The notes under the pieces were generated by a model. The model searched no databases, was not told where the DNA came from, and saw only the letters and a list, made by a program, of their open reading frames with translations. Shown here in pieces: positions 57,201 to 62,422 of a stretch of 64,000 nucleotides of DNA. The position numbers and the translations under genes are program-made. This DNA comes from Deminuibacter sp966424055 (GTDB lineage: Bacteria > Bacteroidota > Bacteroidia > Chitinophagales > Chitinophagaceae), in NCBI GenBank assembly GCA_966424055.1, contig CBJLMB010000005.1, positions 166,944 through 230,943 of the forward strand, written 5' to 3'. The first letter of the stretch is position 1, and every line of letters starts with the position of its first letter.

Positions 57201-59941
57201 GCAACCTGCCTGCAGTCACAGATTGCCATATTTTCGTGACCATTACAGGTGTTGTTGATTCCAGTTTTGCGGGAACGATCTCTAACACAGCTTCTGCCAC
57301 AACCAAAGACGGCCCACCTGTAACCAGCGCCCCTGTAAATACAGGTGTAGTGAATAAACCTGATCTTACTATTGTCAAGAGCGGGCCCGCTGAAGTAGCT
57401 GCCGGCGCACCCGTTGTGTATACCATCCGGGTTGCCAATAACGGGCCATCTAATGCAAGCGGTGTACAGATCACCGATATGATTCCGCCGCAGATAAAAA
57501 ATGTATCCTGGACTGTCACCGCATCGGGAACCGGGACCAGTGTAAGTACTGCCGGTGGCAATGGCAATGCCATCAGCCTTACTGGTAATATCGCAGCAGG
57601 CAATGGCAATAATATCCTGATCACGGTGAATGGATTAGCTGATCCCGCCTTTAGCGGGCCGGTCGCCAATACCGCATCTGCCACTGCTCCAGGTGCCAAA
57701 CCTGTGAGCCGCCAGGTGAACACGCTTATCAGCAACCAGGCAGATATCCGTATTGTAAAGAGCGGGCCAACTGCCATCAATGCGGGGCAGCAGATCGTGT
57801 ACACGCTGCAGCTTACCAACCAGGGGCCATCCAATGCCGCCAACATAATAGTACGTGATGATGTACCTGGTGAGATACAGCAGGTACAATGGACTGCCAC
57901 CACTACCGGTACAGGTGCAGTGATCAATAGTGGCAGCACTGGTACAGGCAATAACCTGCTGATGAACGTGGGCATACCGGCCGCACCAGGCAGCAGGATC
58001 GATGTTACCATCACCGGTATAGTGCCTGCAGACTATACAGGAACTTTCAGCAATACTGCCTCCGCTACACCGCCCGGTGGCGAGCCGGTTAACAGCGCAC
58101 CCATCATTACCAGGGTGGACCATAAGGCTGCCCTGTACATTCACAAATCAGGGCCATCAACAGCGGGAGCAGGGCAGGAAATAACTTATGTGATAGAGGC
58201 CGGGAACAATGGCCCCAGTATGGCCAAAGGTGTGATGATCACCGACAGTGTGCCCGCAGCCATCCACGATGTACAATGGACTGCCATACCCCAGGGTGAT
58301 GCAGTGATCACAACGGGTGCAGCAGGTACTGGTACGGCCATGGCTGTTCGTGCAGATATAGCGGCAGGCTCCGGGAATAAAGTGATCATCACCGTGAAAG
58401 GAACCATCGATCCCGGCTATGGCGGACTGCTGAAGAATCTGGCGAAAATAATATTCCCTGATCCTGCACAACCAATAGTAAGCACTGATTCTGTGCCTAC
58501 ACAGGTACAACGCATCGCGGACATCTCTGTAAAAAAACAAGGACCACCGGATATAAGCGCAGGCGGACAGATCTACTACACGATCGATGTGGCCAATCAT
58601 GGTCCTGCTGCAGCCAATGGCATTATTATTCATGACCAGGTGCCTGCACAGATCAATGTTACCAGCTGGCAGGCAGTAGTGGTAGCAGGAGATGCAGTGA
58701 TCACCGGTCCTTCAGGCGGAAGCGGCAACACGATAGCTGTTAAAGCAGATATGCCAGCCAATAGCTATGTGCGCATCAACATTGCCGGTATTGTTAACCA
58801 GGTGGCTGCCACTTCATTAAGTAATACTGCGACACTGACATTGCCGCCCGGTGTCACAGATCCCACGCCGGATACATCCAGCACGGTAACAACGAACCTC
58901 CGCAATGATGCAGACCTGTTTATTGTAAAACAAGGAGCACAGAATATACACAGGGGAGCGCTAGTTACTTACAGGATACAGGTTGGCAACAATGGCCCCT
59001 CTGCCGTATCCGGTACAGGCTTTACCGATCTGATGCCTGCGGGCATCAGCAATATAAGTGCACATATCATCAGCCAGGATGGAGGTGCAGCCGGTGCCAC
59101 TGTTCAGGTGAATGGCCGGCAGGTAACAGGAACAATTAACCTGCTGCCGTCAGGAGCACTGGTCAATATCGAGATCACCGGTAATGCAGATGGGCCTGGG
59201 CCTCTGATCAATAAAGCCTATCTCCAAGTGCCACCAGGCATTACAGGTAATAACACCCATAACGATACTACTGCTGTTGTAACAGGTGTGAACATGGTAT
59301 CGGGCGCTGATCTTGTGGTGACTAAAAAAGTGACTAAAGCTGGCCCGCATAAACTGGCAGGGCATACCGGTTATGAGATCGTTGTTACCAACAAAGGGCC
59401 TGATACTGCAACCGGCATAGTAGTTACCGATAGCCTGCCGAAAGGATTGGCCGCACCTGAGGAAATGATTACAGACAGGGGTATGGCAACTTTCGACCCC
59501 GCAAGCAGGGTCATTACCTGGCGGACAGACCAGCTTGGCAGGGGTGAAACAATGATACTCCGGTACAGTAACCAGATCACCGGCAGTGGTACATTGGTGA
59601 ACAAAGTCACCGCAACTGCCAATGAACCCGATCCTGATAAGACCTCTGATACTGCCACCGGTACAATTGTGGTAAATGACGATCTGTTTATACCCAATAC
59701 TGTTACAGCCAATGGCGATGGTAAGAATGATGTGTTCAGGATACTGGGCTTAGATCGTTATCCCGGCAGTCCATTGGCCATTTACAACAGGTGGGGTAAC
59801 GAGGTATACCATTCCAACAATTACCAGAATGACTGGGATGGGCGCGGCCTCAGTGAAGGTACTTATTACTATATCCTTTCACTGCGGTTGCCACAGGGTG
59901 GCAGTAAACTGTATAAAGGATGGATTTTACTGATACATTAA
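48266..59941 (+). CDS. Giant DUF11-repeat surface protein 2 with CshA-like, GEVED and type B sorting domains
   Basis: A 3891-residue exported protein. The signal peptide spans about 1-25. A CshA-type fibrillar-adhesin-like N-terminal domain follows (about 27-250; YRNNIYWLNFNGVSMAAGQT, ATISGQPADIGLVFANAES). A GEVED domain comes next (about 255-463; DIGDAPASYG, DDEDGISS, YAWIDLNRDGVFSANEAV, GGETEDYPITI). Then 26 DUF11 repeats of about 128 residues run to about 3805. The first six are a sub-type (TKTGSPKPATAGxxFTYTI); the others are KSGP-type like those of giant 1. The C-terminal gliding-motility-associated sorting domain (FIPNTVTANGDGKNDVFRIL, YNRWGNEVYH, YYYILSLRLPQGG) closes it. The likely role is a long surface adhesin or filament exported by the type IX system. 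It follows the OmpA gene by 100 bp with a hairpin between. Confidence 0.92.
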   Translation: MHKQILLYLLLVMVMVFTLPAGTSAQIQATAGSGVYRNNIYWLNFNGVSMAAGQTLTRNFKINGIDVTVVIDNLTFSGAPLSGTLNDVRLVSYISGTWVGDRLNYLYRIPNASDPNSNTMQIGLATNVNGRQGVGLQANYRVRAYATISGQPADIGLVFANAESDANNEYTQGTTNGTNWQLLEKGAFTPNGNRSITFSNADKTARLQCDGNVGLLYTYKILTGQSNPLQINAQFVSGGKTAIAMGVIAYTDIGDAPASYGKGASVISPVISGGNDPTPGTSSTVYLLNPPAGGTQINAGVKTNPVTPRLGPNAADDDPGNFTLGTNADADDKNNIDDEDGISSIPTLLADAGNYTLQATAFKNTTPATIPANIYAWIDLNRDGVFSANEAVTATLTDNNTTVTIPLTWSFKATDVQDGLSYVRVRITHINLVDDPSTQDIDERSTGTATGGETEDYPITIRRVCDLSLKKTSSPNPVVVGQPLTYTITLTNGGPSPVLTSDVLTVNENLPDGFTAQTYTPSAGTYNSSDQTWTGLSLDSGQRATLVIKGTVSDNASGQLINSASVSTPPNVTDPGNDNNTVSDTTTLTRRLDYGITKTGSPKPATAGAPFTYTITVTNNGPSTMMAGDIITLTESLPNGFTVTGYQPDAGSFDSSNGKWSGLLLAKGESARLTIQGNIDPAYTSDSIVNTVTLTPPAGTVDSAGKKATDSTAVQRLADVGLAKTASPDKASAGDSLTYTITLSNNGPSSIVPADVLAITEGLPAGFTPSGYTSSSGTYNNKKGEWSGLQLAEGQSATLKIAGVVNPDASGSLTNKVSVKLPGDIKDTNSTNDTASVTIPVQRKLNYGITKLGSPKPATAGESFTYTIRLINNGPASMIAGDTVVLQDTLPQGFTADSYTASAGSFNSTGGQWTGLLLAKGQSATLTIKGKIDPAYKDGSLVNTVAVVPPQGTDSDTPASASDTTAVNRQMALQLEKKADPKPASAGQPLRYTIKLTNNGPSGIGTNDTTTVKDQLPDGFTATGYTPETGSYNNATGAWTGFALAPGNSITLVIAGTVKPDYTGGTLENTVTASPPAGTSGSPPVSAGDTTKVVRRADLAVTKTGSPKPAIAGDTLTYTIRLINNGPASLVPADVVYVSDKLPDAYRGTAFITSSGNFNNNNGEWKGLSLASGESATLTINGRVSAAASGNNLVNKVTVYPPAGVADSVFSNNDAADTTPIQKIADLAITKTDGKTAYTPGKTTTYTVVATNAGPSDVQGAVVADPLPAGITDASWSCTAAGGAVVPATSGTGAINQVVDIPKNGKITYIFKLNIPSSFTGNLVNRASVTAPPDYTEPDKSNNEASDTDTSHPQYNLVAVKKGPASGDVVAGDNISYTVSYTNNGPSDLQKASFADNVPQAVKVNNWTVATAGNASSSVTSGTGNAVRFTGSIAAGSGNSITVTINGTVDPSASGTMRNTATVTPDGDTTVPSNTTSTTVTRNAGINIVKTGPDGDTVLAGNTIRYHIKVTNLGPSDEKQLLVTDSMPSVLTNVSWKAVASGGAAINGGSPLSGTGNIRFTGSVPAGSGNEFNIDVTATVPPSTPDGSITNTATATPSNGSPVSSDVTVDVYNMPSIVIVKSGPASVAAGEPVMYTLEVTNNGPSDALNATISDEINAGVHVTGWQAVAKGATIRSGATGTGNMVEVKADIPAGEGHKITVTINGTVDPTAEGKIDNTAVVSIPGHPDQPSNTVETTVDNNATLVFSKTGPDTISAGSIITYTLVLTNTGTSNANNVRVTDLLPAEVLYPAITDQRTSGHAGILNAGIVSGGGRDTLAAMVYVGGGPGNSVSFQVSGWVNPDYSGKLSNSATAKPPGKPSTQSNTLETNVKNDANITIVKSGPSDLSGGDDIAYTITVANNGPSNAKGIVIDDSIPAGILNPVWTVEIEGDSIVVSNTEGTGNVHLTADIPASKGAAVVIRIKGRIDPAFSGKITNTATAAVSGKAPVAAQVNTKVTNNPVVQVVKSGPSAVSAGQAIQYTLLVTNTGKSTAMDMVIADSIPAGITNVSWTAAATGTGTVISAGSGTGNVLLNSTLPPGADHYITIDINGVVDPSYTGKPIQNTASATPGSKSTVPSNPVQTTVSSDPELHIVKSGPDQANAGESITYQLLVTNTGPSNATGARILDSLPAGFTNISWTATASGDGTTVSAASGAGPVLNITADIPTGPGHQVLISITGTISSSSGGRLKNIATAGVPGKPVSSDSHVTTVNNQANVHITKSGPSAAIAGQPVTYTLVVTNAGPSDARNVLITDKPARELKNITWVASANGNGTSVSTTSGKDAVNLTGNLPAGAGNTITVTISADLPADYTGTSLQNTATAAVPGQPADSSSVTTPVKHSADLRIVKSGPQTIAAGEQVVYRILVSNAGPSDVAGAVIKDDLPAGLDNISWTAVPNGEGTAVNTTSGTGSIDITAAIPAGGDHTVAIEVRARLKPGTAAGSITNTATASPPPGVDDPSPAISTVNTAVRREADLVIVKIGPADLAAGQSISYRLVVSNNGPSDVNGLTIKDVIPGAIQNISYSTSVNGTASIGVTGLSGNTLTVNGDIAAGKGNLIIVDIKGIVDPAAPAGEITNRATVAMPDGIRETDPSSNSSSVTTKISKDVGVSISKSGPASANIGDPISYTVAISNTGASDAGAVDITDHVPSGVTGVTWTAVASGNGGTRVYQDSGSGNYINFQADIEGVVNGPGTVLLTIHGTVSHDAGTSITNTAIAEFEGTRSSSFTTAVNNTADLRIIKSGPAVASAGEQVAYNITVTNAGPADVRGATITDQLPEQLTAISWTATASGGAVVGQGEGSGNQININADIPAATGSVSIDITGTINPAFTGKITNTAQATPPRGVTDPTPARSAVETQVNNTANLLITKSGPDTVIAGNPVTYTILISNNGPSDANGITISDQVPGELKQTHWTAIATGTGAAVLTGASGNGNAISVTGNLPAVTDCHIFVTITGVVDSSFAGTISNTASATTKDGPPVTSAPVNTGVVNKPDLTIVKSGPAEVAAGAPVVYTIRVANNGPSNASGVQITDMIPPQIKNVSWTVTASGTGTSVSTAGGNGNAISLTGNIAAGNGNNILITVNGLADPAFSGPVANTASATAPGAKPVSRQVNTLISNQADIRIVKSGPTAINAGQQIVYTLQLTNQGPSNAANIIVRDDVPGEIQQVQWTATTTGTGAVINSGSTGTGNNLLMNVGIPAAPGSRIDVTITGIVPADYTGTFSNTASATPPGGEPVNSAPIITRVDHKAALYIHKSGPSTAGAGQEITYVIEAGNNGPSMAKGVMITDSVPAAIHDVQWTAIPQGDAVITTGAAGTGTAMAVRADIAAGSGNKVIITVKGTIDPGYGGLLKNLAKIIFPDPAQPIVSTDSVPTQVQRIADISVKKQGPPDISAGGQIYYTIDVANHGPAAANGIIIHDQVPAQINVTSWQAVVVAGDAVITGPSGGSGNTIAVKADMPANSYVRINIAGIVNQVAATSLSNTATLTLPPGVTDPTPDTSSTVTTNLRNDADLFIVKQGAQNIHRGALVTYRIQVGNNGPSAVSGTGFTDLMPAGISNISAHIISQDGGAAGATVQVNGRQVTGTINLLPSGALVNIEITGNADGPGPLINKAYLQVPPGITGNNTHNDTTAVVTGVNMVSGADLVVTKKVTKAGPHKLAGHTGYEIVVTNKGPDTATGIVVTDSLPKGLAAPEEMITDRGMATFDPASRVITWRTDQLGRGETMILRYSNQITGSGTLVNKVTATANEPDPDKTSDTATGTIVVNDDLFIPNTVTANGDGKNDVFRILGLDRYPGSPLAIYNRWGNEVYHSNNYQNDWDGRGLSEGTYYYILSLRLPQGGSKLYKGWILLIH
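49655..59680 (+). repeat. DUF11 tandem repeat array in giant gene 2
   Basis: Twenty-six DUF11 units of about 385 bases. Units 1-6 form one sub-family, 7-9 are intermediate, and 10-23 are close to those of giant gene 1 in both protein and DNA. Units 24-26 are divergent, as is usual near the C-terminal domain. Confidence 0.8.
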
Positions 59942-60250
59942 AAAAACGATCGTGAAGAATGAAAGAATGAACGGATCATAAAAACAGTGCAGGTAATCCC
60001 GTACCCTGGTTGATAGCATTGAATGCAGCAGTTACTATGAAAAACACCGGTGCAAACTGCTAAATCATACTTGTGTGGAAGGAAGGATGATTGGTAAAAA
60101 ATGATGAATGCCCCGCCCAAACGCTGATTGTAAAGCAGCAGTAATGTAACGGCACGGGCCGGAGGGCAGATGCACCTTTCCGCTGCCGGTGCGGCATGTT
60201 TGGAGCGGATAAAAGAAGGTCCGTTTGCTGTACCCTGAATGGTAAGCTTG

Positions 60251-60377
60251 CAGGTTTCGCAAAGGGGTTTGACGAACCTGTCTGCTATAGCAACCAGCTA
60301 CCTGTTTCTACAGTGCAGCTGAGTTAGGGAAAAAGAAGAGAGGGGACTATCTGACAAGCGCCTCTCTCTCTCTTTCA
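60251..60377 (+). ncRNA. Structured element, unit 1 (three hairpins)
   Basis: Hairpin 0 (60251-60280) is CAGGTTTCG with CAAA, a GGGG loop, TTTG, and CGAACCTG. Hairpin 1 (60295-60321) has outer stem CAGCT/AGCTG around the core CTGT-TTCT-ACAG. GTTAGGGAAAAAGAAGAG then leads into hairpin 2 (AGAGAGG 60337-60343 / CCTCTCT 60361-60367), followed by CTCTCTTTC. The plus strand is favoured because hairpin 2 ends in pyrimidines. Confidence 0.55.
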
Positions 60378-60454
60378 ACAATGGTATGCAGCCTGGTTGG
60401 GTAGGAAGATGGGCTGAAACGGTAGGTGGGCGGCAGCACTGAACACAAAGTATT

Positions 60455-60577
60455 CAGGTTCGCAAAGGGGTTTGTCGGGCCTGTTGCTATAAAGAACAGC
60501 TGTCTGTTTCTACAGTATGGTTGATTTAGGGAAAAAGAAGAGGGGGAGGTGGACAAGCCCTCCTTCTCTTTCTTTCA
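60455..60577 (+). ncRNA. Structured element, unit 2 (three hairpins)
   Basis: Closest relative of unit 1. Hairpin 0 (60455-60483) pairs CAGGTTCG with CGGGCCTG, keeping the stem by G-U pairs, with the same CAAA-GGGG-TTTG top. Hairpin 1 (60497-60523) has CAGCT/GGTTG around CTGT-TTCT-ACAG. TTTAGGGAAAAAGAAG is shared with unit 1. Hairpin 2 is AGAAGAGGG (60536-60544) with CCCT(C)CTTCT (60558-60567), then CTTTCTTTC. Confidence 0.55.
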
Positions 60578-60692
60578 AAAAAAAACTGCAAAGCAGGTAT
60601 GGCAGGATAAAATGATATAGATGCAGGGATTGCGGGAATACCGCTTGAGCTGCTGTATAAAAGATCATAAAGTTTGTTCTCTTGTTTACAGG

Positions 60693-60776
60693 CAATTCTC
60701 TGTGTCTACAGTGGAATTGGCACTGGGGGGTATGTTTAAGAGAAGGCACTCTCCGGAGTGCCTTACTCAAACTTTT
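60693..60776 (+). ncRNA. Structured element, unit 3
   Basis: Hairpin 1 (60693-60719) has outer stem CAATTC/GAATTG around CTGT-GTCT-ACAG. Hairpin 2 (60734-60772) is long: GTTT.AG..AAGGCACTC pairs with GAGTGCCTT.CT.AAAC around TCCG, followed by TTTTG. This is terminator-like on the plus strand. Confidence 0.55.
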
Positions 60777-60855
60777 GTAAAAAAGAACTGTGTTGCATGG
60801 CAGCAACGGTTTTGCCGGCTGTATGCAATAATAATAGCGTTGGAAGGGGGATAAT

Positions 60856-60892
60856 GAGTGGGCACTCCTCGGGGAGTGCTCCACTCTCTTTT
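60856..60892 (+). ncRNA. Structured element, unit 4 (only the terminator-like hairpin recognised)
   Basis: GAGTGG plus GCACTCC (60856-60868) pair with GGAGTGC, a bulged T, and CCACTC (to 60886), followed by TCTTTTT. The apical GGCACTC/GAGTGC part is close to that of unit 3. No CTGT/ACAG core hairpin was found in front. Confidence 0.45.
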
Positions 60893-60905
60893 TAAGCTTT
60901 CCGCT

Positions 60906-60945
60906 CGGTGCGGTGCCTGCAGGTGATGCAGATACAACCGCACCG
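60906..60945. other. Additional hairpin between units 4 and 5
   Basis: CGGTGCGGT (60906-60914) pairs with ACCGCACCG (60937-60945), with an inner CTGCA/TGCAG stem. It is not followed by a T-run. Confidence 0.45.
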
Positions 60946-61042
60946 GCTGAATGTAAAACAAACAGGTTGAATGTAACAGTATGCAATAAGAAAAGGTTGT
61001 TGTCTCTATATGTCGCAGTGGTTTTTAGTACACACAAAAGTA

Positions 61043-61125
61043 ACCTCGCCTGTTTCTACAGGGGATGGTAAAGTGAGGAAAGTAACGCAGAGTGAGTAGC
61101 ATTCCTGCTACTCTTCTTTCCTCAC
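61043..61125 (+). ncRNA. Structured element, unit 5
   Basis: Hairpin 1 (61043-61069) has ACC-TC / GA-(T)-GGT around CCTGT-TTCT-ACAGG. Hairpin 2 is GTGAGGAAAG (61073-61082) with CTTTCCTCAC (61116-61125), enclosing an inner GAGTAGC (61094-61100) / GCTACTC (61107-61113) stem. No T-run follows. Confidence 0.5.
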
Positions 61126-61168
61126 CGGCATATATCGAAAATATTTCCGGTAACGGATAAACAGGCTA

Positions 61169-61246
61169 TCACCTGCTGTTTCCACAGTGTGGGTGAATTT
61201 GTACCTAGAAGGGGGAGGCCAAAAGGGGGACCTCCCTCTTATTTTT
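61169..61246 (+). ncRNA. Structured element, unit 6
   Basis: Hairpin 1 (61169-61196) has TCACC/GGTGA around CTGT-TTCC-ACAG. Hairpin 2 is AAGGGGGAGG (61209-61218) with CCTCCCTCTT (61231-61240), followed by ATTTTTATT, the clearest intrinsic terminator of the array. A further stem ACCGG (61124-61128) / CCGGT precedes the unit. Confidence 0.55.
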
Positions 61247-61280
61247 ATTAAAGGTTCTGTTATTGATAAGGAAGCGATGA

Positions 61281-62189
61281 TTAAAACTGCTCGTCTACAA
61301 GTTCTTTGTTGACCATGGCTCCGGCAATATTTCCGCAGGCCACAGCGCTGGCAACAGAGCGCATCATACTGCTATTGTCGCCACAGGCAAATACACCGGG
61401 AATGGTTGTTTTCTGGAAGCCATCTGTTTTAATATGTCCCTGTTCTGTCAGCTCACAACCCAGCGATAAAGGAATGGCTGAATGCTGTGAAAAAGAGGCT
61501 TTAACATAGAGGGCATCCATAGGCATAACAGTGCCGTCTTTAAACAAAAGGTGCTGCAGGTGCCCGTTTTCATGCACCAGTTCTGCCAGCTCCGTTTCAA
61601 TAACAGCAATATTGTTTTTTTGCAGCTTTTGCAACTGCTCATCTGTACACTGTACCTGGCCATTGGTGAGTAATGTTAAATTGTTTGTCAGGTTGCTGAC
61701 CAATGGTGCCAAATGCATTGCGATATCTCCATTGGCTAAAATGGCTGTTCTCCGCTGTCTGAATTCATACCCATGACAATAGGGGCAATGGATAGCAGAG
61801 ATGCCCCAGCATGCAGCCAGCCCTTTTATGTTGGGCAGTTCATCTTTGATGCCTGTGGCAAAAACCAGTTTCCTGCTGCTGAAAACATCGCCGGCCGCTG
61901 TGCTTATAGTAAAGCCTGTATTTGTTTTTTCACCTTTTACAGCAACACCATTGTAAAATTGTATGGCAGGGTATTGCGCTACCTGTTGCCTGGCAATAGC
62001 AGCTATTTCAGCTGGTGTACTGCCATCCCGGGTGATAAAATTATGCGAATGCGGCGTTGTGGCATTACAGGGTTTACCGCTGTCGATGACCAGTGTGTTT
62101 CTTAAAGATCTGCCCAATGCCATTGCACTGGAAAGCCCTGCATAGCTGCCTCCTACGATGATCACCTCAAAGTTTGTTTTGTCTGTCAT
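61281..62189 (-). CDS. Thioredoxin-reductase-like FAD/NAD(P)-dependent oxidoreductase
   Basis: A 302-residue flavoprotein of the thioredoxin reductase fold. The FAD-binding motif VIIVGGSYAGLSSAMALGR lies near the N-terminus, the redox pair is in HCPYCHGYE (about residues 134-142), and the C-terminal FAD motif GVFACGDNSS is present. The NADPH-binding GxGxxA loop in the middle is weak (AILANGDIAMHLAP). The HCPYCHGYE sub-family also includes bacterial relatives of dithiol oxidases, so the partner may be a small dithiol rather than thioredoxin. The start at MTDKTNFEVI (62189) was chosen because the upstream extension covers the promoter. A TTG / TACCTTTG promoter overlapped by a palindrome lies 80-130 bp upstream. 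Confidence 0.9.
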   Translation of the reverse strand: MTDKTNFEVIIVGGSYAGLSSAMALGRSLRNTLVIDSGKPCNATTPHSHNFITRDGSTPAEIAAIARQQVAQYPAIQFYNGVAVKGEKTNTGFTISTAAGDVFSSRKLVFATGIKDELPNIKGLAACWGISAIHCPYCHGYEFRQRRTAILANGDIAMHLAPLVSNLTNNLTLLTNGQVQCTDEQLQKLQKNNIAVIETELAELVHENGHLQHLLFKDGTVMPMDALYVKASFSQHSAIPLSLGCELTEQGHIKTDGFQKTTIPGVFACGDNSSMMRSVASAVACGNIAGAMVNKELVDEQF

Positions 62190-62268
62190 AGCTGAATAAT
62201 TATCGTTCCAGGTATATTCAATCCTGTATAGCATTGCTGTGTTGGCAATACAGTAAATGGCTTGATGG

Positions 62269-62297
62269 CAAAGGTACACTTATTTTTATTATTGCAA
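62269..62297 (-). promoter_or_regulatory. Bacteroidota-type promoter of the flavoprotein gene
   Basis: On the minus strand the -33 element TTG (62297-62295) is separated by 18 bases from a perfect -7 box TACCTTTG (62276-62269; consensus TAnnTTTG). The start codon is about 80 bases downstream. Confidence 0.7.
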
Positions 62298-62318
62298 CAC
62301 TGTTGCAATAATAAAAAT
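62282..62318. promoter_or_regulatory. Perfect 18-bp inverted repeat operator
   Basis: Arms 62282-62299 and 62301-62318 are exact reverse complements with one base between; the centre is TTGCAACACTGTTGCAA. The left arm contains the -33 element of the flavoprotein promoter, so a repressor bound here would block it. Confidence 0.75.
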
Positions 62319-62422
62319 GACTGGACTGGCGTTATTGGCTACAATCGTGGAATGCCTGAACTGTTGGAAAAGCAGGTGTTATACAAAATGCAAACGATTA
62401 AAACAATGAAGTATCCCGCAGA

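Larger units (their letters stand above)
59942..61280. other. Long non-coding region holding a tandem array of structured elements
   Basis: No convincing coding frame exists on either strand. From about 60251 to 61246 the region is packed with hairpins belonging to repeated units, listed separately. Bases 59942-60240 show no clear unit. Confidence 0.7.

Noticed and set aside
57031..58014. Long minus-strand open frame (327 residues) inside giant gene 2, and many similar ones in both giants
   Set aside because: They mirror the DUF11 repeats, are low in complexity (Ala/Val/Leu/Pro), have no domain, and arise because the repeated codons leave the opposite strand free of stops.
60268..60286. TTTG plus TATA as a promoter for unit 1
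   Set aside because: TTTG is one arm of the GGGG-loop hairpin and the spacing to TATA (14 bases) does not fit the Bacteroidota promoter.
60321..60330. GTTAGGG next to hairpin 1 of unit 1 as an integron attC site
   Set aside because: The matching R'' core is absent, other units do not keep it, and no integrase or cassette genes are near.
60510..61037. Minus-strand open frame of 175 residues across the structured array
   Set aside because: It runs straight through several hairpins, has phenylalanine/serine/histidine-rich composition and no family resemblance.
60302..61189. CRISPR-like array from the repeated CTGTTTCTACAG
   Set aside because: Repeats are too short, spacing varies from about 126 to 350 bases, and the flanks are structured rather than spacer-like; no cas genes.
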